The notes: generated by a model from the letters alone, not told the origin. A stretch of DNA of 17,674 nt from Alkalimonas cellulosilytica (GCF_036325985.1 NZ_JAUHLI010000030.1:1-17674); one strand, 5' to 3'; counted from the stretch's first letter, positions 1-6,904 are shown. Numbers and translations: made by a program.

Positions 1-29
1 AGCTCTGTCAGGGGTTTGTCAGTAATCTG

Positions 30-55
30 AAGCAGCCATTAGGCTGCTTTTTCTT
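30..55 (+). terminator. Rho-independent terminator of an upstream plus-strand gene
   Basis: Perfect 8-bp stem AAGCAGCC / GGCTGCTT with a 4-base loop, followed by a T-rich tract (TTTCTT). The T tract is only on the plus strand, so it probably ends a gene that lies to the left of the window. It converges on the minus-strand tRNA genes. Confidence 0.8.
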
Positions 56-61
56 AGAATT

Positions 62-137
62 TGGAGCGAGTTACGAGGTTCGAACTCGTGACCTCGACCT
101 TGGCAAGGTCGCGCTCTACCAGCTGAGCTAAACTCGC
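62..137 (-). tRNA. tRNA-Gly (GCC), copy 1
   Basis: A complete 76-nt cloverleaf on the minus strand. The 7-bp acceptor stem is GCGAGTT with AACTCGC, the anticodon loop contains GCC, the T loop is TTCGAAC, the discriminator is U and the CCA end is encoded (62-64). It reads glycine codons GGC and GGU. It is identical over its length to the copy at 3557-3632. It lies directly downstream (in its own direction) of a truncated tRNA-Leu, so its original promoter is probably the one now more than 3 kb away at 3690, and expression of this copy is uncertain. Confidence 0.95.
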
Positions 138-145
138 GTATCTGA

Positions 146-168
146 TTTACTGCTCAGGTTGCAGTAAA
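146..168. repeat. Inverted repeat between tRNA-Gly and tRNA-Leu remnant
   Basis: Perfect 8-bp arms TTTACTGC (146-153) and GCAGTAAA (161-168) enclose 7 bases. It ends exactly at the encoded CCA of the tRNA-Leu remnant and may be a processing hairpin in the tRNA precursor. Seven-base arms of the same sequence recur upstream of uvrY at 6933-6953. Confidence 0.6.
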
Positions 169-223
169 TGGTGCCCGGGGCCGGACTTGAACCGGCACGA
201 GGTTTCCCTCGAGGGATTTTAAA
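169..223 (-). pseudogene. Truncated tRNA-Leu (UAA), 3' half only
   Basis: Positions 169-223 match the 3' part of the intact tRNA-Leu (3334-3388) at 53 of 55 bases, from the encoded CCA through the T arm and variable arm to the anticodon loop. Similarity then stops abruptly, so the D arm and 5' acceptor strand are missing and the remnant cannot fold as a tRNA. The two differences sit opposite each other in the variable-arm stem and keep it paired (G-C replaced by A-U). This is the form of a displaced 3' end left by site-specific integration into a tRNA gene; unequal recombination within a tRNA array is the alternative. Confidence 0.85.
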
Positions 224-439
224 ACGCTTACACAACTCATGCTGTTTAGGTTTGTGCTCATTTTAGCCTTGAGTAAGGTCGCTAGATTGGCCCGAAATGG
301 TCAACATTTGCTGCAACATTGCACATGAACTACACATATTCGAAAATCAACACAAAGCTTATCTGGTGCCTGACCTAAAAAGGTACAAACACTTTCAGCT
401 TTTCATGCACTGAACGAACGAAGAGCAATAGCAAGATCG

Positions 440-2116
440 TCAACGATAATGCATGCTTCTTTTTCGTCTCGTAAAAACCACAAAAAAGCCAAGTAATAGA
501 ATTGATAGGCTGCTGAAGGCTCCAGCGGACGATTTTTGTTCACTCTCAATCGGCGTAACCGGGACAATAACAGTAACTTTGAGTTCATCGGTCTGTGTGT
601 TTTGACCATCACTTACTTGACCTCTGAACACTAATTCAGTTGTTGTAGATACGCTTGGCGCTCTAAATCTTGCAGTATTGTCGTTTAGTTCAAGACTAAC
701 TTCCGGTCCGGACAACTGCTGCCACTCATACTGATATGGACTTGTACCGCCACTAGCTGTTGCAGTTAGTGTTACTTCAGCATTCGGGGCAACTTCTAAA
801 TCAGAGCCTACGCTTAGCGTTAAAGGTAAGCGCTCAGTAATATCAAAAGTGATATCAATAATATTATTGGCACCATTAGGATCAACTATATAATCTCTGG
901 CATAAGCCCTTCCATATAGGTGGTATGTGCCACTTGCTGCGGTCAGTGTAAAACTGAATTCCTGCTTTTGCCCTTCGGTTATACTATCATAAGAGCAGCG
1001 TAACAGTGTTTGATTTAGCGAACAGTCAGTAGGTAAATTTGACAACTCAATATTAGCTGGAATATTCAGCTCCAATTCTGGTTTGCGTAGCAAAGAATTG
1101 CTGGAGTTTAATAAGTACCCTGTGACTGTGGTAGGCTCATTTGAGAATCCTGGATCAAGTTCCAGCATAACCGCAAGATCTTGTACCTTACCTGTGCCAG
1201 CACACCAGCCAATATCACACAGGACATAAGCAGCCATGCCGAACTCAGTTGTATTAGCACCTGCAGAATACATTAACTGGGCAGGGTACATATGCGGTGC
1301 AAAGTGACTGCCATTTTGCCCAGTATATGGGAGCTCGGCGTGAAGATGAAGTTTACCATCCGTATGCCCACCAGTAAGATTCGATACAGCAGCCTGTTTT
1401 GTAGCTTCAGAGCCTTTAAACCACAACTTGTTACCCGATACATAAAATGGAAGCATTTCGTCAATGCTCATCTCATCTACAGGGTTACTCTCGCCATAAA
1501 CCAAACGGGAGAAGTGTGTTTTTTGGCTTGATGGTTCAGGAATACAGTTGGTTAAACACTTTAAGTCAGTAAAGCCTAAAACATGAACCAACTCGTGAAG
1601 TACAACAGCCAAAAAACTATGCCTTACATCATCTGCATCATAACCGTAATAGCTACCATATTCTGAAAATAGGGTTTCAGCATCTGCATCATTTTCATCA
1701 CCAAAAGAACGTTGTTTATTGGTTAAAGCTAACATTAATGTAGATGGGTAATGACGACCGACTTCAAAATCAAAGCCAGAAATGTTTTCATCACTTGATG
1801 GTAAATGGGTCAACTCAGAGAATGAGGGACCCAAAGTTAAGGCACCATAACCTTCAATTTCTTGAAATTGAACTTCCCAAACAATAGTCCCGCTACCATA
1901 CACCTGAGATCTCACCATATCCACCGCACGAAACAAAACGTTTTTACGCGCTTCCCCCAGTGTGGTTGCCTGATTCCCACCATGCCCTGAAAAAGGCTCA
2001 GTACTATGAAACCCTTGCCCTGGAGGGTCAACAAATCGCACATCAAAGTCAATAGCAGCTACTGAAGTTGCAAAACCAACAAAATATACGATGCAAAAAA
2101 AAGACGAAAATCTCAT
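440..2116 (-). CDS. Secreted HExxH zinc metalloprotease with PKD-like domain and C-terminal sorting tail
   Basis: The predicted protein has 558 residues. I start it at the ATG at 2116 rather than the TTG at 2170 because this puts a signal peptide (about residues 1-21, ending ...SVAA) at the N terminus. HELVHVLGF (174-182) is an HExxHxxG zinc site and Asp184 fits the metzincin HExxHxxGxxH/D pattern. The later segment HFAPHMYPAQLM (271-282) resembles the His plus Met-turn region of leishmanolysin-like proteases, so His271 is an alternative third ligand. A PKD-like beta-sandwich lies at about 445-535. The tail has a small-residue stretch (SSAGA), a hydrophobic helix and then RRKR, resembling GlyGly-CTERM/rhombosortase signals. 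The likely site of action is the cell surface or outside the cell. The substrate is unknown. It lies 43 nt after the M15-like gene, so the two are probably cotranscribed. Confidence 0.75.
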   Translation of the reverse strand: MRFSSFFCIVYFVGFATSVAAIDFDVRFVDPPGQGFHSTEPFSGHGGNQATTLGEARKNVLFRAVDMVRSQVYGSGTIVWEVQFQEIEGYGALTLGPSFSELTHLPSSDENISGFDFEVGRHYPSTLMLALTNKQRSFGDENDADAETLFSEYGSYYGYDADDVRHSFLAVVLHELVHVLGFTDLKCLTNCIPEPSSQKTHFSRLVYGESNPVDEMSIDEMLPFYVSGNKLWFKGSEATKQAAVSNLTGGHTDGKLHLHAELPYTGQNGSHFAPHMYPAQLMYSAGANTTEFGMAAYVLCDIGWCAGTGKVQDLAVMLELDPGFSNEPTTVTGYLLNSSNSLLRKPELELNIPANIELSNLPTDCSLNQTLLRCSYDSITEGQKQEFSFTLTAASGTYHLYGRAYARDYIVDPNGANNIIDITFDITERLPLTLSVGSDLEVAPNAEVTLTATASGGTSPYQYEWQQLSGPEVSLELNDNTARFRAPSVSTTTELVFRGQVSDGQNTQTDELKVTVIVPVTPIESEQKSSAGAFSSLSILLLGFFVVFTRRKRSMHYR

Positions 2117-2159
2117 AGAGTCCCAATTAAAACTTTTACCGTTACTTTCAAAATAGCAC

Positions 2160-2789
2160 TTATCGAACAAACTTAATTAAGCGCAGATACTCACTTGAAT
2201 GATCACCAGAGAAATTGTCCATGCCAGGCTTGGTCAAAATGCCTTTAGAGCCCGGAATATGACTTTTAATCACCTTCTTTGGTTGTTCATGCCAAGACAG
2301 ATTAAACGCAGCTAGCGTCGGAAAAAAGTTCATTGAAGAGTATTCCGGGATATGATCATGTATCCACCAGGCCAATGCTTGCCAATGACCAGTCTCTTCG
2401 AAATATGGGATAAACCGGTTTACCACTATACATGCCGTGGCCCCCATAAACCCATCTTCATCACGATAATCCCAAATGTGACCGGCGTAATTAGCTTCAT
2501 TTCGAGCACAATTGTATTGATTGCCGTTTTCAGCACCTTTAGCATTCACTGCCGGTGAACGGTAAGCAGAGCGAATGCTAACCCGCCCAAACTGGCTTTG
2601 AATTGGTTCCAGCACCTTTTGACACAAGTTTTTCCCTGCCTCAATCGCTACGTCTGGAAAATCAGGAATATTAGGTATCCCTTCAATTTGCGATATCTCT
2701 GAATGCAAAAAATCCCGCATAAAGAAGGAATCAGACAGACGAACACGTCCAAGCTCTTCCAAAGCCTTCACTGTTTTTGGTGATCTCAT
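2160..2789 (-). CDS. Conserved hypothetical protein, M15 peptidase-like
   Basis: The protein has 209 residues. The ATG at 2789 is preceded by GGAAAAG, which I prefer to the upstream TTG at 2810. No signal peptide is seen. I recognise the overall pattern (opening KTxxALEELGRVRLS, SAYRSPAVN at 74-82, GHIWDYRD at 103-110, GATAC at 116-120, SWHEQP at 165-170) from conserved bacterial hypothetical proteins. The arrangement of a SxYRSP strand, a central His/Asp and a late WHE recalls the VanY/M15 D-Ala-D-Ala carboxypeptidase fold, but the canonical SxHxxGxAxD motif is not intact, so activity is uncertain. It is the promoter-proximal gene of the island pair with the metalloprotease. Confidence 0.65.
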   Translation of the reverse strand: MRSPKTVKALEELGRVRLSDSFFMRDFLHSEISQIEGIPNIPDFPDVAIEAGKNLCQKVLEPIQSQFGRVSIRSAYRSPAVNAKGAENGNQYNCARNEANYAGHIWDYRDEDGFMGATACIVVNRFIPYFEETGHWQALAWWIHDHIPEYSSMNFFPTLAAFNLSWHEQPKKVIKSHIPGSKGILTKPGMDNFSGDHSSEYLRLIKFVR

Positions 2790-3166
2790 TCTTTTCCAAA
2801 TATATTTCAATCAGTTCGGTCGCTGATTGTAATTAAGGTTACCTTCACCGCAAGCGCAAGACCGGACAAAGACAGGAAGACCTGACTGAAGCCCCTTCAA
2901 CACTCGCAACAAACAATGCAAAACCCACTTTACCAGCAAACTCGCCTTCGTGACCAGAGCTCAGCCGTTACCAACTGAAATCACAAAGCAAATGACCGGA
3001 TATGGACCGGGGAAGGCATAGTTAGATCATAGTGCCACAAAGTACCAGCACAAGGGGCTAGCCAAAAATTAGCTTGATAAAGGCCGGATTAGTCTGCGTG
3101 TTGAGGAAATGTCAGATTGTTGATTAAAACGCCTTAGAGGCGGGTTAAAACGGGGGATTGGGAGAT
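2790..3166. other. 377-bp intergenic stretch in the island
   Basis: I see no convincing gene here. The part nearest tRNA-Gly copy 2 holds a weak minus-strand hairpin (3126-3142). The remainder presumably contains the promoter of the minus-strand M15-like and metalloprotease pair, but no clear -35/-10 pair stands out. Confidence 0.5.
3126..3142 (-). terminator. Weak terminator after the tRNA cluster
   Basis: On the minus strand CGCC-TCTAA-GGCG forms a short 4-bp stem followed by TTTT. It lies just beyond the 3' end of tRNA-Gly copy 2 and could end the tRNA transcript. The stem is short, so this is tentative. Confidence 0.4.
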
Positions 3167-3242
3167 TGGAGCGAGTAACGAGGTTCGAACTCGTGACCTC
3201 GACCTTGGCAAGGTCGCGCTCTACCAGCTGAGCTATACTCGC
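3167..3242 (-). tRNA. tRNA-Gly (GCC), copy 2 (acceptor variant)
   Basis: A complete 76-nt cloverleaf with GCC anticodon, U discriminator and encoded CCA. It differs from copies 1 and 3 by two bases that form the last acceptor-stem pair: GCGAGTA with TACTCGC instead of GCGAGTT with AACTCGC. The pair is therefore compensated and the tRNA should be functional. It is the last tRNA of the cluster and lies inside the tRNA-Leu direct repeats. Confidence 0.95.
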
Positions 3243-3333
3243 ATTTTTACTGCACATAGAAAGCACATTGACGTTCCACGCCGTTGGATGCCAATCCAAC
3301 TTTGAAAAAAAACTCTTACAAATCTTAGAGTTA

Positions 3334-3420
3334 TGGTGCCCGGGGCCGGACTTGAACCGGCACGGGGTTTCCCCCGAGGGATTTTAAATCCCTTGTGTCT
3401 ACCGATTTCACCACCCGGGC
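3334..3420 (-). tRNA. leuZ: tRNA-Leu (UAA)
   Basis: A complete 87-nt class II tRNA with anticodon UAA in a 7-base loop between GGGAT and ATCCC, a long variable arm (CGGGG-GAAA-CCCCG) and encoded CCA. It closely resembles E. coli leuZ and, as there, lies downstream of pgsA after tRNA-Gly and tRNA-Cys. Its 3' half is the right-hand copy of the 55-bp direct repeat that bounds the putative island. Confidence 0.95.
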
Positions 3421-3455
3421 AGACAACGTTTTGTATCAGTTTGTTCATCAAACAA

Positions 3456-3529
3456 TGGAGGCGGGTCCCGGAGTCGAACCGAGGTGGACGGATTTGCAAT
3501 CCGCTGCATGGCCACTCTGCCAACCCGCC
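3456..3529 (-). tRNA. cysT: tRNA-Cys (GCA)
   Basis: A 74-nt tRNA with acceptor GGCGGGT/ACCCGCC, anticodon GCA, U discriminator and encoded CCA. It sits between tRNA-Gly and tRNA-Leu as in the E. coli glyW-cysT-leuZ cluster. Confidence 0.95.
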
Positions 3530-3556
3530 AACTGTGAGGATTTACGCTATGTAAAT

Positions 3557-3632
3557 TGGAGCGAGTTACGAGGTTCGAACTCGTGACCTCGACCTTGGCA
3601 AGGTCGCGCTCTACCAGCTGAGCTAAACTCGC
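3557..3632 (-). tRNA. glyW: tRNA-Gly (GCC), copy 3
   Basis: A complete 76-nt cloverleaf with GCC anticodon and encoded CCA, and the first tRNA after the cluster promoter. It is identical to copy 1 (62-137). By position it is the counterpart of E. coli glyW downstream of pgsA. Confidence 0.95.
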
Positions 3633-3665
3633 GTTGTCCTGCACATGTGCCTGAGCACGTGACGC

Positions 3666-3693
3666 ATTCTACTGGTTTCAAGCAGTCAGTCAA
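3666..3693 (-). promoter_or_regulatory. Sigma-70 promoter of the tRNA cluster
   Basis: On the minus strand, TTGACT (3688-3693) and TAGAAT (3666-3671) are separated by 16 bp and followed by a GC-rich discriminator (GCGTC), which is typical of stringently controlled stable-RNA promoters. Transcription would begin near 3659, about 27 nt before tRNA-Gly copy 3. Confidence 0.7.
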
Positions 3694-3735
3694 CAACAAA
3701 TTGTCACATTGTTGATCGACTGCTTATTTTTTTAG
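3687..3735 (+). other. Inverted repeat overlapping the tRNA promoter -35
   Basis: Arms CAGTCAACAACAA (3687-3699) and TTGTTGATCGACTG (3709-3722) pair with one bulged base. On the plus strand they are followed by CTTATTTTTTT, like a factor-independent terminator, but no plus-strand gene precedes it. It would stop antisense transcription into pgsA, or it could be a regulator site, since the left arm contains the -35 hexamer of the tRNA promoter. Confidence 0.45.
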
Positions 3736-3751
3736 CTGCCTGGCTGGCACC

Positions 3752-4315
3752 CTACTGCGGCTCGCTGCCAAAGTCGTTTCTGGAGGCATAGACATACTGC
3801 ACCATGGAAGTAAAAGTAAGCAAGGTTGCGATGTAGAGTAACCCCCAGCTCAGCGGCATCACCCAGCTTAACCAGGCAGCGGCCGGCTGCCAGATCAGGC
3901 CAATCAACGCCACCATCTGAAAAATGGTTTTAAGCTTACCGCTGCCCGATACCGCTACACTGGCACGGCGGCCCAGGCCCGCCATCCATTCCCGAAGCGC
4001 AGAAATAATGATTTCCCGGCTGATCATAATCAGTGCCGGTATCGTCATCCACAGTGTTTGCAAGTCCACTGTTACCAGCACCAGCGCCATGACTACCATC
4101 ACCTTATCGGCTACCGGGTCCAAAAAGGCCCCAAAGGGGGTGGATTGCTCCAGCTTTCTGGCCAGGTAGCCATCCAGCGCATCGGTAATGGCTGCTAGTA
4201 CGAACACCAGCGCCGCCCAGAATTTCGCAGTTTCGAGCCCGGAATAAAAAAGCCATAAAAACACTGGGATCAACAGCAGGCGAAACAGCGTCAAAAGATT
4301 GGGAATATTGATCAT
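3752..4315 (-). CDS. pgsA: CDP-diacylglycerol--glycerol-3-phosphate 3-phosphatidyltransferase
   Basis: Makes phosphatidylglycerol phosphate from CDP-diacylglycerol and glycerol 3-phosphate at the inner membrane, the committed step to phosphatidylglycerol and cardiolipin. The 187-residue protein has the full CDP-alcohol phosphotransferase signature: Asp45, Asp48-Gly49, Ala52-Arg53, Gly62, Asp66 and Asp70 with correct spacing, plus several hydrophobic helices. I choose the ATG at 4315 (MINIPNLLTLFR, aligned with the E. coli start). The ATG at 4324 has GAG immediately before it with no spacing, whereas the same GAG is 9 nt from the chosen ATG. It follows uvrC by 32 nt on the minus strand, so the two are probably cotranscribed, as in E. 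coli. Confidence 0.95.
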   Translation of the reverse strand: MINIPNLLTLFRLLLIPVFLWLFYSGLETAKFWAALVFVLAAITDALDGYLARKLEQSTPFGAFLDPVADKVMVVMALVLVTVDLQTLWMTIPALIMISREIIISALREWMAGLGRRASVAVSGSGKLKTIFQMVALIGLIWQPAAAWLSWVMPLSWGLLYIATLLTFTSMVQYVYASRNDFGSEPQ

Positions 4316-4347
4316 GCACGACATCTCATTGCAGAATTCATCCTATG

Positions 4348-6165
4348 CTACTTGCTATGCAGCTGCTGGTAAATGGTTTCGGCTTGATGCCGGGAAATTC
4401 CAGGCACTTTGCTCAATTCTTCGACACTGGCCTGCTGCACCCCTTGCAAGCCCCCTAAATACTGCAGTAACGCCTGACGCCGTTTCGGGCCTATGCCTGA
4501 GATTTGCTCCAGCGGACTTTTCAGTAATGTTTTGCCGCGCTTATTGCGATGTCCGGTAATGGCAAAACGGTGCGCCTCGTCCCGTATCTGTTGGATCAAA
4601 TGCAATGCCGGATGCTCAACCGGCAAATGGATGTCCGGCTGGCCCGGGATCAATAGAGTTTCAAGCCCTGGCTTTCGTCCTTCGCCTTTGGCAACCCCCA
4701 TCAGCAGTGGCAGCCGATCAAAGCGGGTACTGCTGAAGAAGTCAATCGCCCGCTGCAACTGGCCTTTGCCGCCATCAATCACCACCAGATCGGGCAGCAG
4801 GCTTTCATCCGTCAACTTGCCGTAGCGCTTTTGCAGCGCAAAATCCATCGCGGCATAGTCATCACCAGCCGTGATCCCTTTTACATTATAACGCCGGTAC
4901 AGGGTTTTATTGGCCCCTTTATCATCAAACACCACGCAGGAGGCGATGGTCTCCTGCCCCATGGTATGGCTGATATCAAAACACTCCATCTGACGGATAG
5001 CAGCTTTGGGCTGAAACAATTCGCTGAGTGCCTGATAGCCCAGCCCGACTTTCTGGCTCTGGCTTATTTTACCATCGCAAGCAATACGGGCATTTTTACT
5101 GGCTAACTCAAGGTAACGTGCTTTTTCACCACGCTGCGCTGAATTCAATCGCACTTTACGTCCGGCCAGCTCAGAGATGGCCGTTTGCAATGCCTGCATC
5201 CCCTCTGGCAGCTGACTAAGGACAATATCTTTGGGTACTTGCTGGCCACCCATGCGCTGCAAATAAAATTGCATCAGAAAAGCCGGCAAAATTTCTTCTT
5301 CATTGGTATTGGCCGGCAACTTGGGAAAATAGGTTTTGCTGCCGATCACCTTGTGCTGGCGGATAAACAGCACATGCACCGCAGCCACACCATGCATAAA
5401 ACAAAAACCGATCACATCCATCTCTTCGTGATCGCCACTGACCGACTGTTGCTCCTGCACCCGCCGCAGGGCCTGAATTTGATCACGCAACCGGGCTGCC
5501 TTTTCAAAAGCCAGATCCTGACTGGCCTGCTCCATCTGCTGCACCAGATCAGCGATGATCTGCTGATCTTTGCCGGTTAAAAACAACCGTGCCAGCCGCA
5601 CCTGTTCCTGATACTCCGCATCCGAAATTTTACCGACACAAGGGGCTGAACACAGCTTAAGCTGGTATTGCAGGCAAGGCCTGGTGCGGGCCTGGTAATA
5701 ACTGTCTTCGCACTGGCGAATAGGGAAAATTTTCTGCATCAGCTTCAGGCTTTGCCAAACAGCGCCAGCATTGGGATAAGGGCCAAAATACTGGCCTTTA
5801 ACCGAGCGGGCGCCGCGGTGCGACATCAACCTGGGATGCTTATGCTCAGTCAAAATAATGTAGGGGTAGGATTTATCATCACGCAGCAGAATATTGTACT
5901 TCGGCCGGTGCGCTTTGATCAGGTTGTTTTCCAGCAACAGCGCTTCGGTTTCGCTGTGGGTGAGCGTCAATTCGACTTGGGCTATCTGACTCACCAGGGC
6001 TCTGGTTTTAATGCTGTCAACCTGAGCACGGAAGTAACTGCTAAGCCGCTTCTTTAAATTTTTGGCTTTGCCAACATAGATGACGATGCCTTTGGCGTTA
6101 AGCATTCGGTACACCCCTGGTTGTTGGGGTACCGACTGCATAAAGGTTTTTGCGTCAAACATCAT
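4348..6165 (-). CDS. uvrC: UvrABC system protein C (excinuclease subunit)
   Basis: The nuclease of nucleotide excision repair, making both incisions around a lesion marked by UvrA and UvrB. The 605-residue protein (E. coli about 610) has an N-terminal GIY-YIG domain (GVY at 17-19, IYVG at 29-32, Arg40) for the 3' cut, a UVR motif for UvrB contact near 200-235, the RNase H-like endonuclease domain for the 5' cut, and tandem helix-hairpin-helix motifs at the C terminus (ISGIGPKRRQALL and VPGISRHQAETIY). The start is the ATG at 6165, with GGA about 6 nt upstream. A TTG directly before it and a second ATG at 6162 are alternatives. It lies 46 nt after uvrY, the conserved gammaproteobacterial pair. 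Confidence 0.97.
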   Translation of the reverse strand: MMFDAKTFMQSVPQQPGVYRMLNAKGIVIYVGKAKNLKKRLSSYFRAQVDSIKTRALVSQIAQVELTLTHSETEALLLENNLIKAHRPKYNILLRDDKSYPYIILTEHKHPRLMSHRGARSVKGQYFGPYPNAGAVWQSLKLMQKIFPIRQCEDSYYQARTRPCLQYQLKLCSAPCVGKISDAEYQEQVRLARLFLTGKDQQIIADLVQQMEQASQDLAFEKAARLRDQIQALRRVQEQQSVSGDHEEMDVIGFCFMHGVAAVHVLFIRQHKVIGSKTYFPKLPANTNEEEILPAFLMQFYLQRMGGQQVPKDIVLSQLPEGMQALQTAISELAGRKVRLNSAQRGEKARYLELASKNARIACDGKISQSQKVGLGYQALSELFQPKAAIRQMECFDISHTMGQETIASCVVFDDKGANKTLYRRYNVKGITAGDDYAAMDFALQKRYGKLTDESLLPDLVVIDGGKGQLQRAIDFFSSTRFDRLPLLMGVAKGEGRKPGLETLLIPGQPDIHLPVEHPALHLIQQIRDEAHRFAITGHRNKRGKTLLKSPLEQISGIGPKRRQALLQYLGGLQGVQQASVEELSKVPGISRHQAETIYQQLHSK

Positions 6166-6211
6166 CAACTGTCCGCAGGTCTTTCGCGGGTTTGCTCATC
6201 ACCACAAAGCA

Positions 6212-6856
6212 TCACGCCTTAGCAATATCGATCATGCCATGGCGCAGCGCCAGATGCGTCAGTTCCACATCGCCGTTGATGGCCAACTTTTCAAACATCC
6301 GGTAGCGGTAGGAGTTCACCGTTTTAGCGCTAACATTCAATTGGGTTGCAATATCATTGACCTTTTCGCCCCGGGTGATCATCAGCATGATTTGCAGTTC
6401 CCGATCCGACAGTTCATCGAACGGGTTCTGGCCCTGATGATTCAGCTTGCTCAGCGCCATCTTTTGCGCCACTTCATCGGAAATATGGCGCACACCCGAG
6501 TGCACTTTACGGATCGCCGAAATCACTTCAGAAGGAGCCGCATTTTTCGAGATAAAACCGGCAGCACCCAGCTGCATCACCTTGGTAGGCACCGGTTCTT
6601 CGCAAGTGACCGACAGTGCCAGCACTTTGACATCCGGGCAAAAGTGCAAAATCCGTTTGGTGGCCGTCATGCCGCCCATGCCAGGCATATTCATATCCAT
6701 CAACACCACGTCAGGTTCCTGTTGACGACAAAATTGCAGAGCTTCTTCGCCGGTACCAGCTTCGCCTATCACCTTGATACCACGCTCGTCCTTAAGAATG
6801 CGACTGATGCCAGTTCGAACAAGCTCGTGATCATCGACAATAAGTACGTTAATCAA
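6212..6856 (-). CDS. uvrY: Two-component response regulator UvrY/GacA
   Basis: LuxR/NarL-type response regulator that, when phosphorylated by a BarA/GacS-type kinase, activates CsrA-sequestering small RNAs. The 214-residue protein has a receiver domain with acidic pocket Asp8-Asp9, phosphoacceptor Asp54 (VVLMDMNMPG) and Lys103, and a C-terminal LuxR helix-turn-helix (LSDRELQIMLMITRG to KTVNSYRYRMFEKL). The start I choose is TTG at 6856, giving MINVLIVDDHELVR as in E. coli, with GGAG placed 7 nt upstream. The longer GTG start at 6874 would put the Shine-Dalgarno inside the gene. Two inverted repeats lie upstream (6905-6953). The partner kinase is not in the window. Confidence 0.95.
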   Translation of the reverse strand: MINVLIVDDHELVRTGISRILKDERGIKVIGEAGTGEEALQFCRQQEPDVVLMDMNMPGMGGMTATKRILHFCPDVKVLALSVTCEEPVPTKVMQLGAAGFISKNAAPSEVISAIRKVHSGVRHISDEVAQKMALSKLNHQGQNPFDELSDRELQIMLMITRGEKVNDIATQLNVSAKTVNSYRYRMFEKLAINGDVELTHLALRHGMIDIAKA

Positions 6857-6904
6857 GCTGCTTCTCCGCTTCACTGGTTTAGTTTTTCGTTATATGTATA
6901 GCTT

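Larger units (their letters stand above)
224..3388. mobile_element. Putative island between tRNA-Leu direct repeats
   Basis: About 3.2 kb lies between a tRNA-Leu 3'-half remnant (169-223) and an intact tRNA-Leu whose 3' half (3334-3388) repeats it in direct orientation. Inside are two accessory genes that look AT-richer than their neighbours and a variant tRNA-Gly. Tyrosine-recombinase elements often use an att core running from the anticodon loop to the tRNA 3' end, which is what is duplicated here. No integrase, relaxase or transposase is visible, so this would be a non-autonomous or decayed element. Its boundaries are inferred from the repeat. The first 216 bp (224-439) hold no gene or clear terminator that I can see. 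Confidence 0.5.

Noticed and set aside
403..612. Minus-strand ORF overlapping the C-terminal end of the metalloprotease
   Set aside because: Alternative frame of a better-supported gene with a signal peptide and zinc motif.
224..3166. Search for an integrase, transposase or toxin-antitoxin pair in the island
   Set aside because: No ORF with tyrosine or serine recombinase, DDE or typical toxin features was seen; only the two described genes are supportable.
3069..3299. Minus-strand ORFs containing SIAQLVERDLAKVEVTSSNL
   Set aside because: Translation of tRNA-Gly on its own strand; a well-known false protein.
3333..3554. Plus-strand ORF reading GAGLEPARGFPRG and VPESNRGGRI across tRNA-Leu and tRNA-Cys
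   Set aside because: This is the familiar spurious peptide pattern from antisense reading of tRNA genes; both tRNAs are complete on the other strand.
6080..6901. 273-codon plus-strand ORF antisense to uvrY and the start of uvrC
   Set aside because: It is His-rich with no recognisable domain and fully overlaps two well-supported genes.
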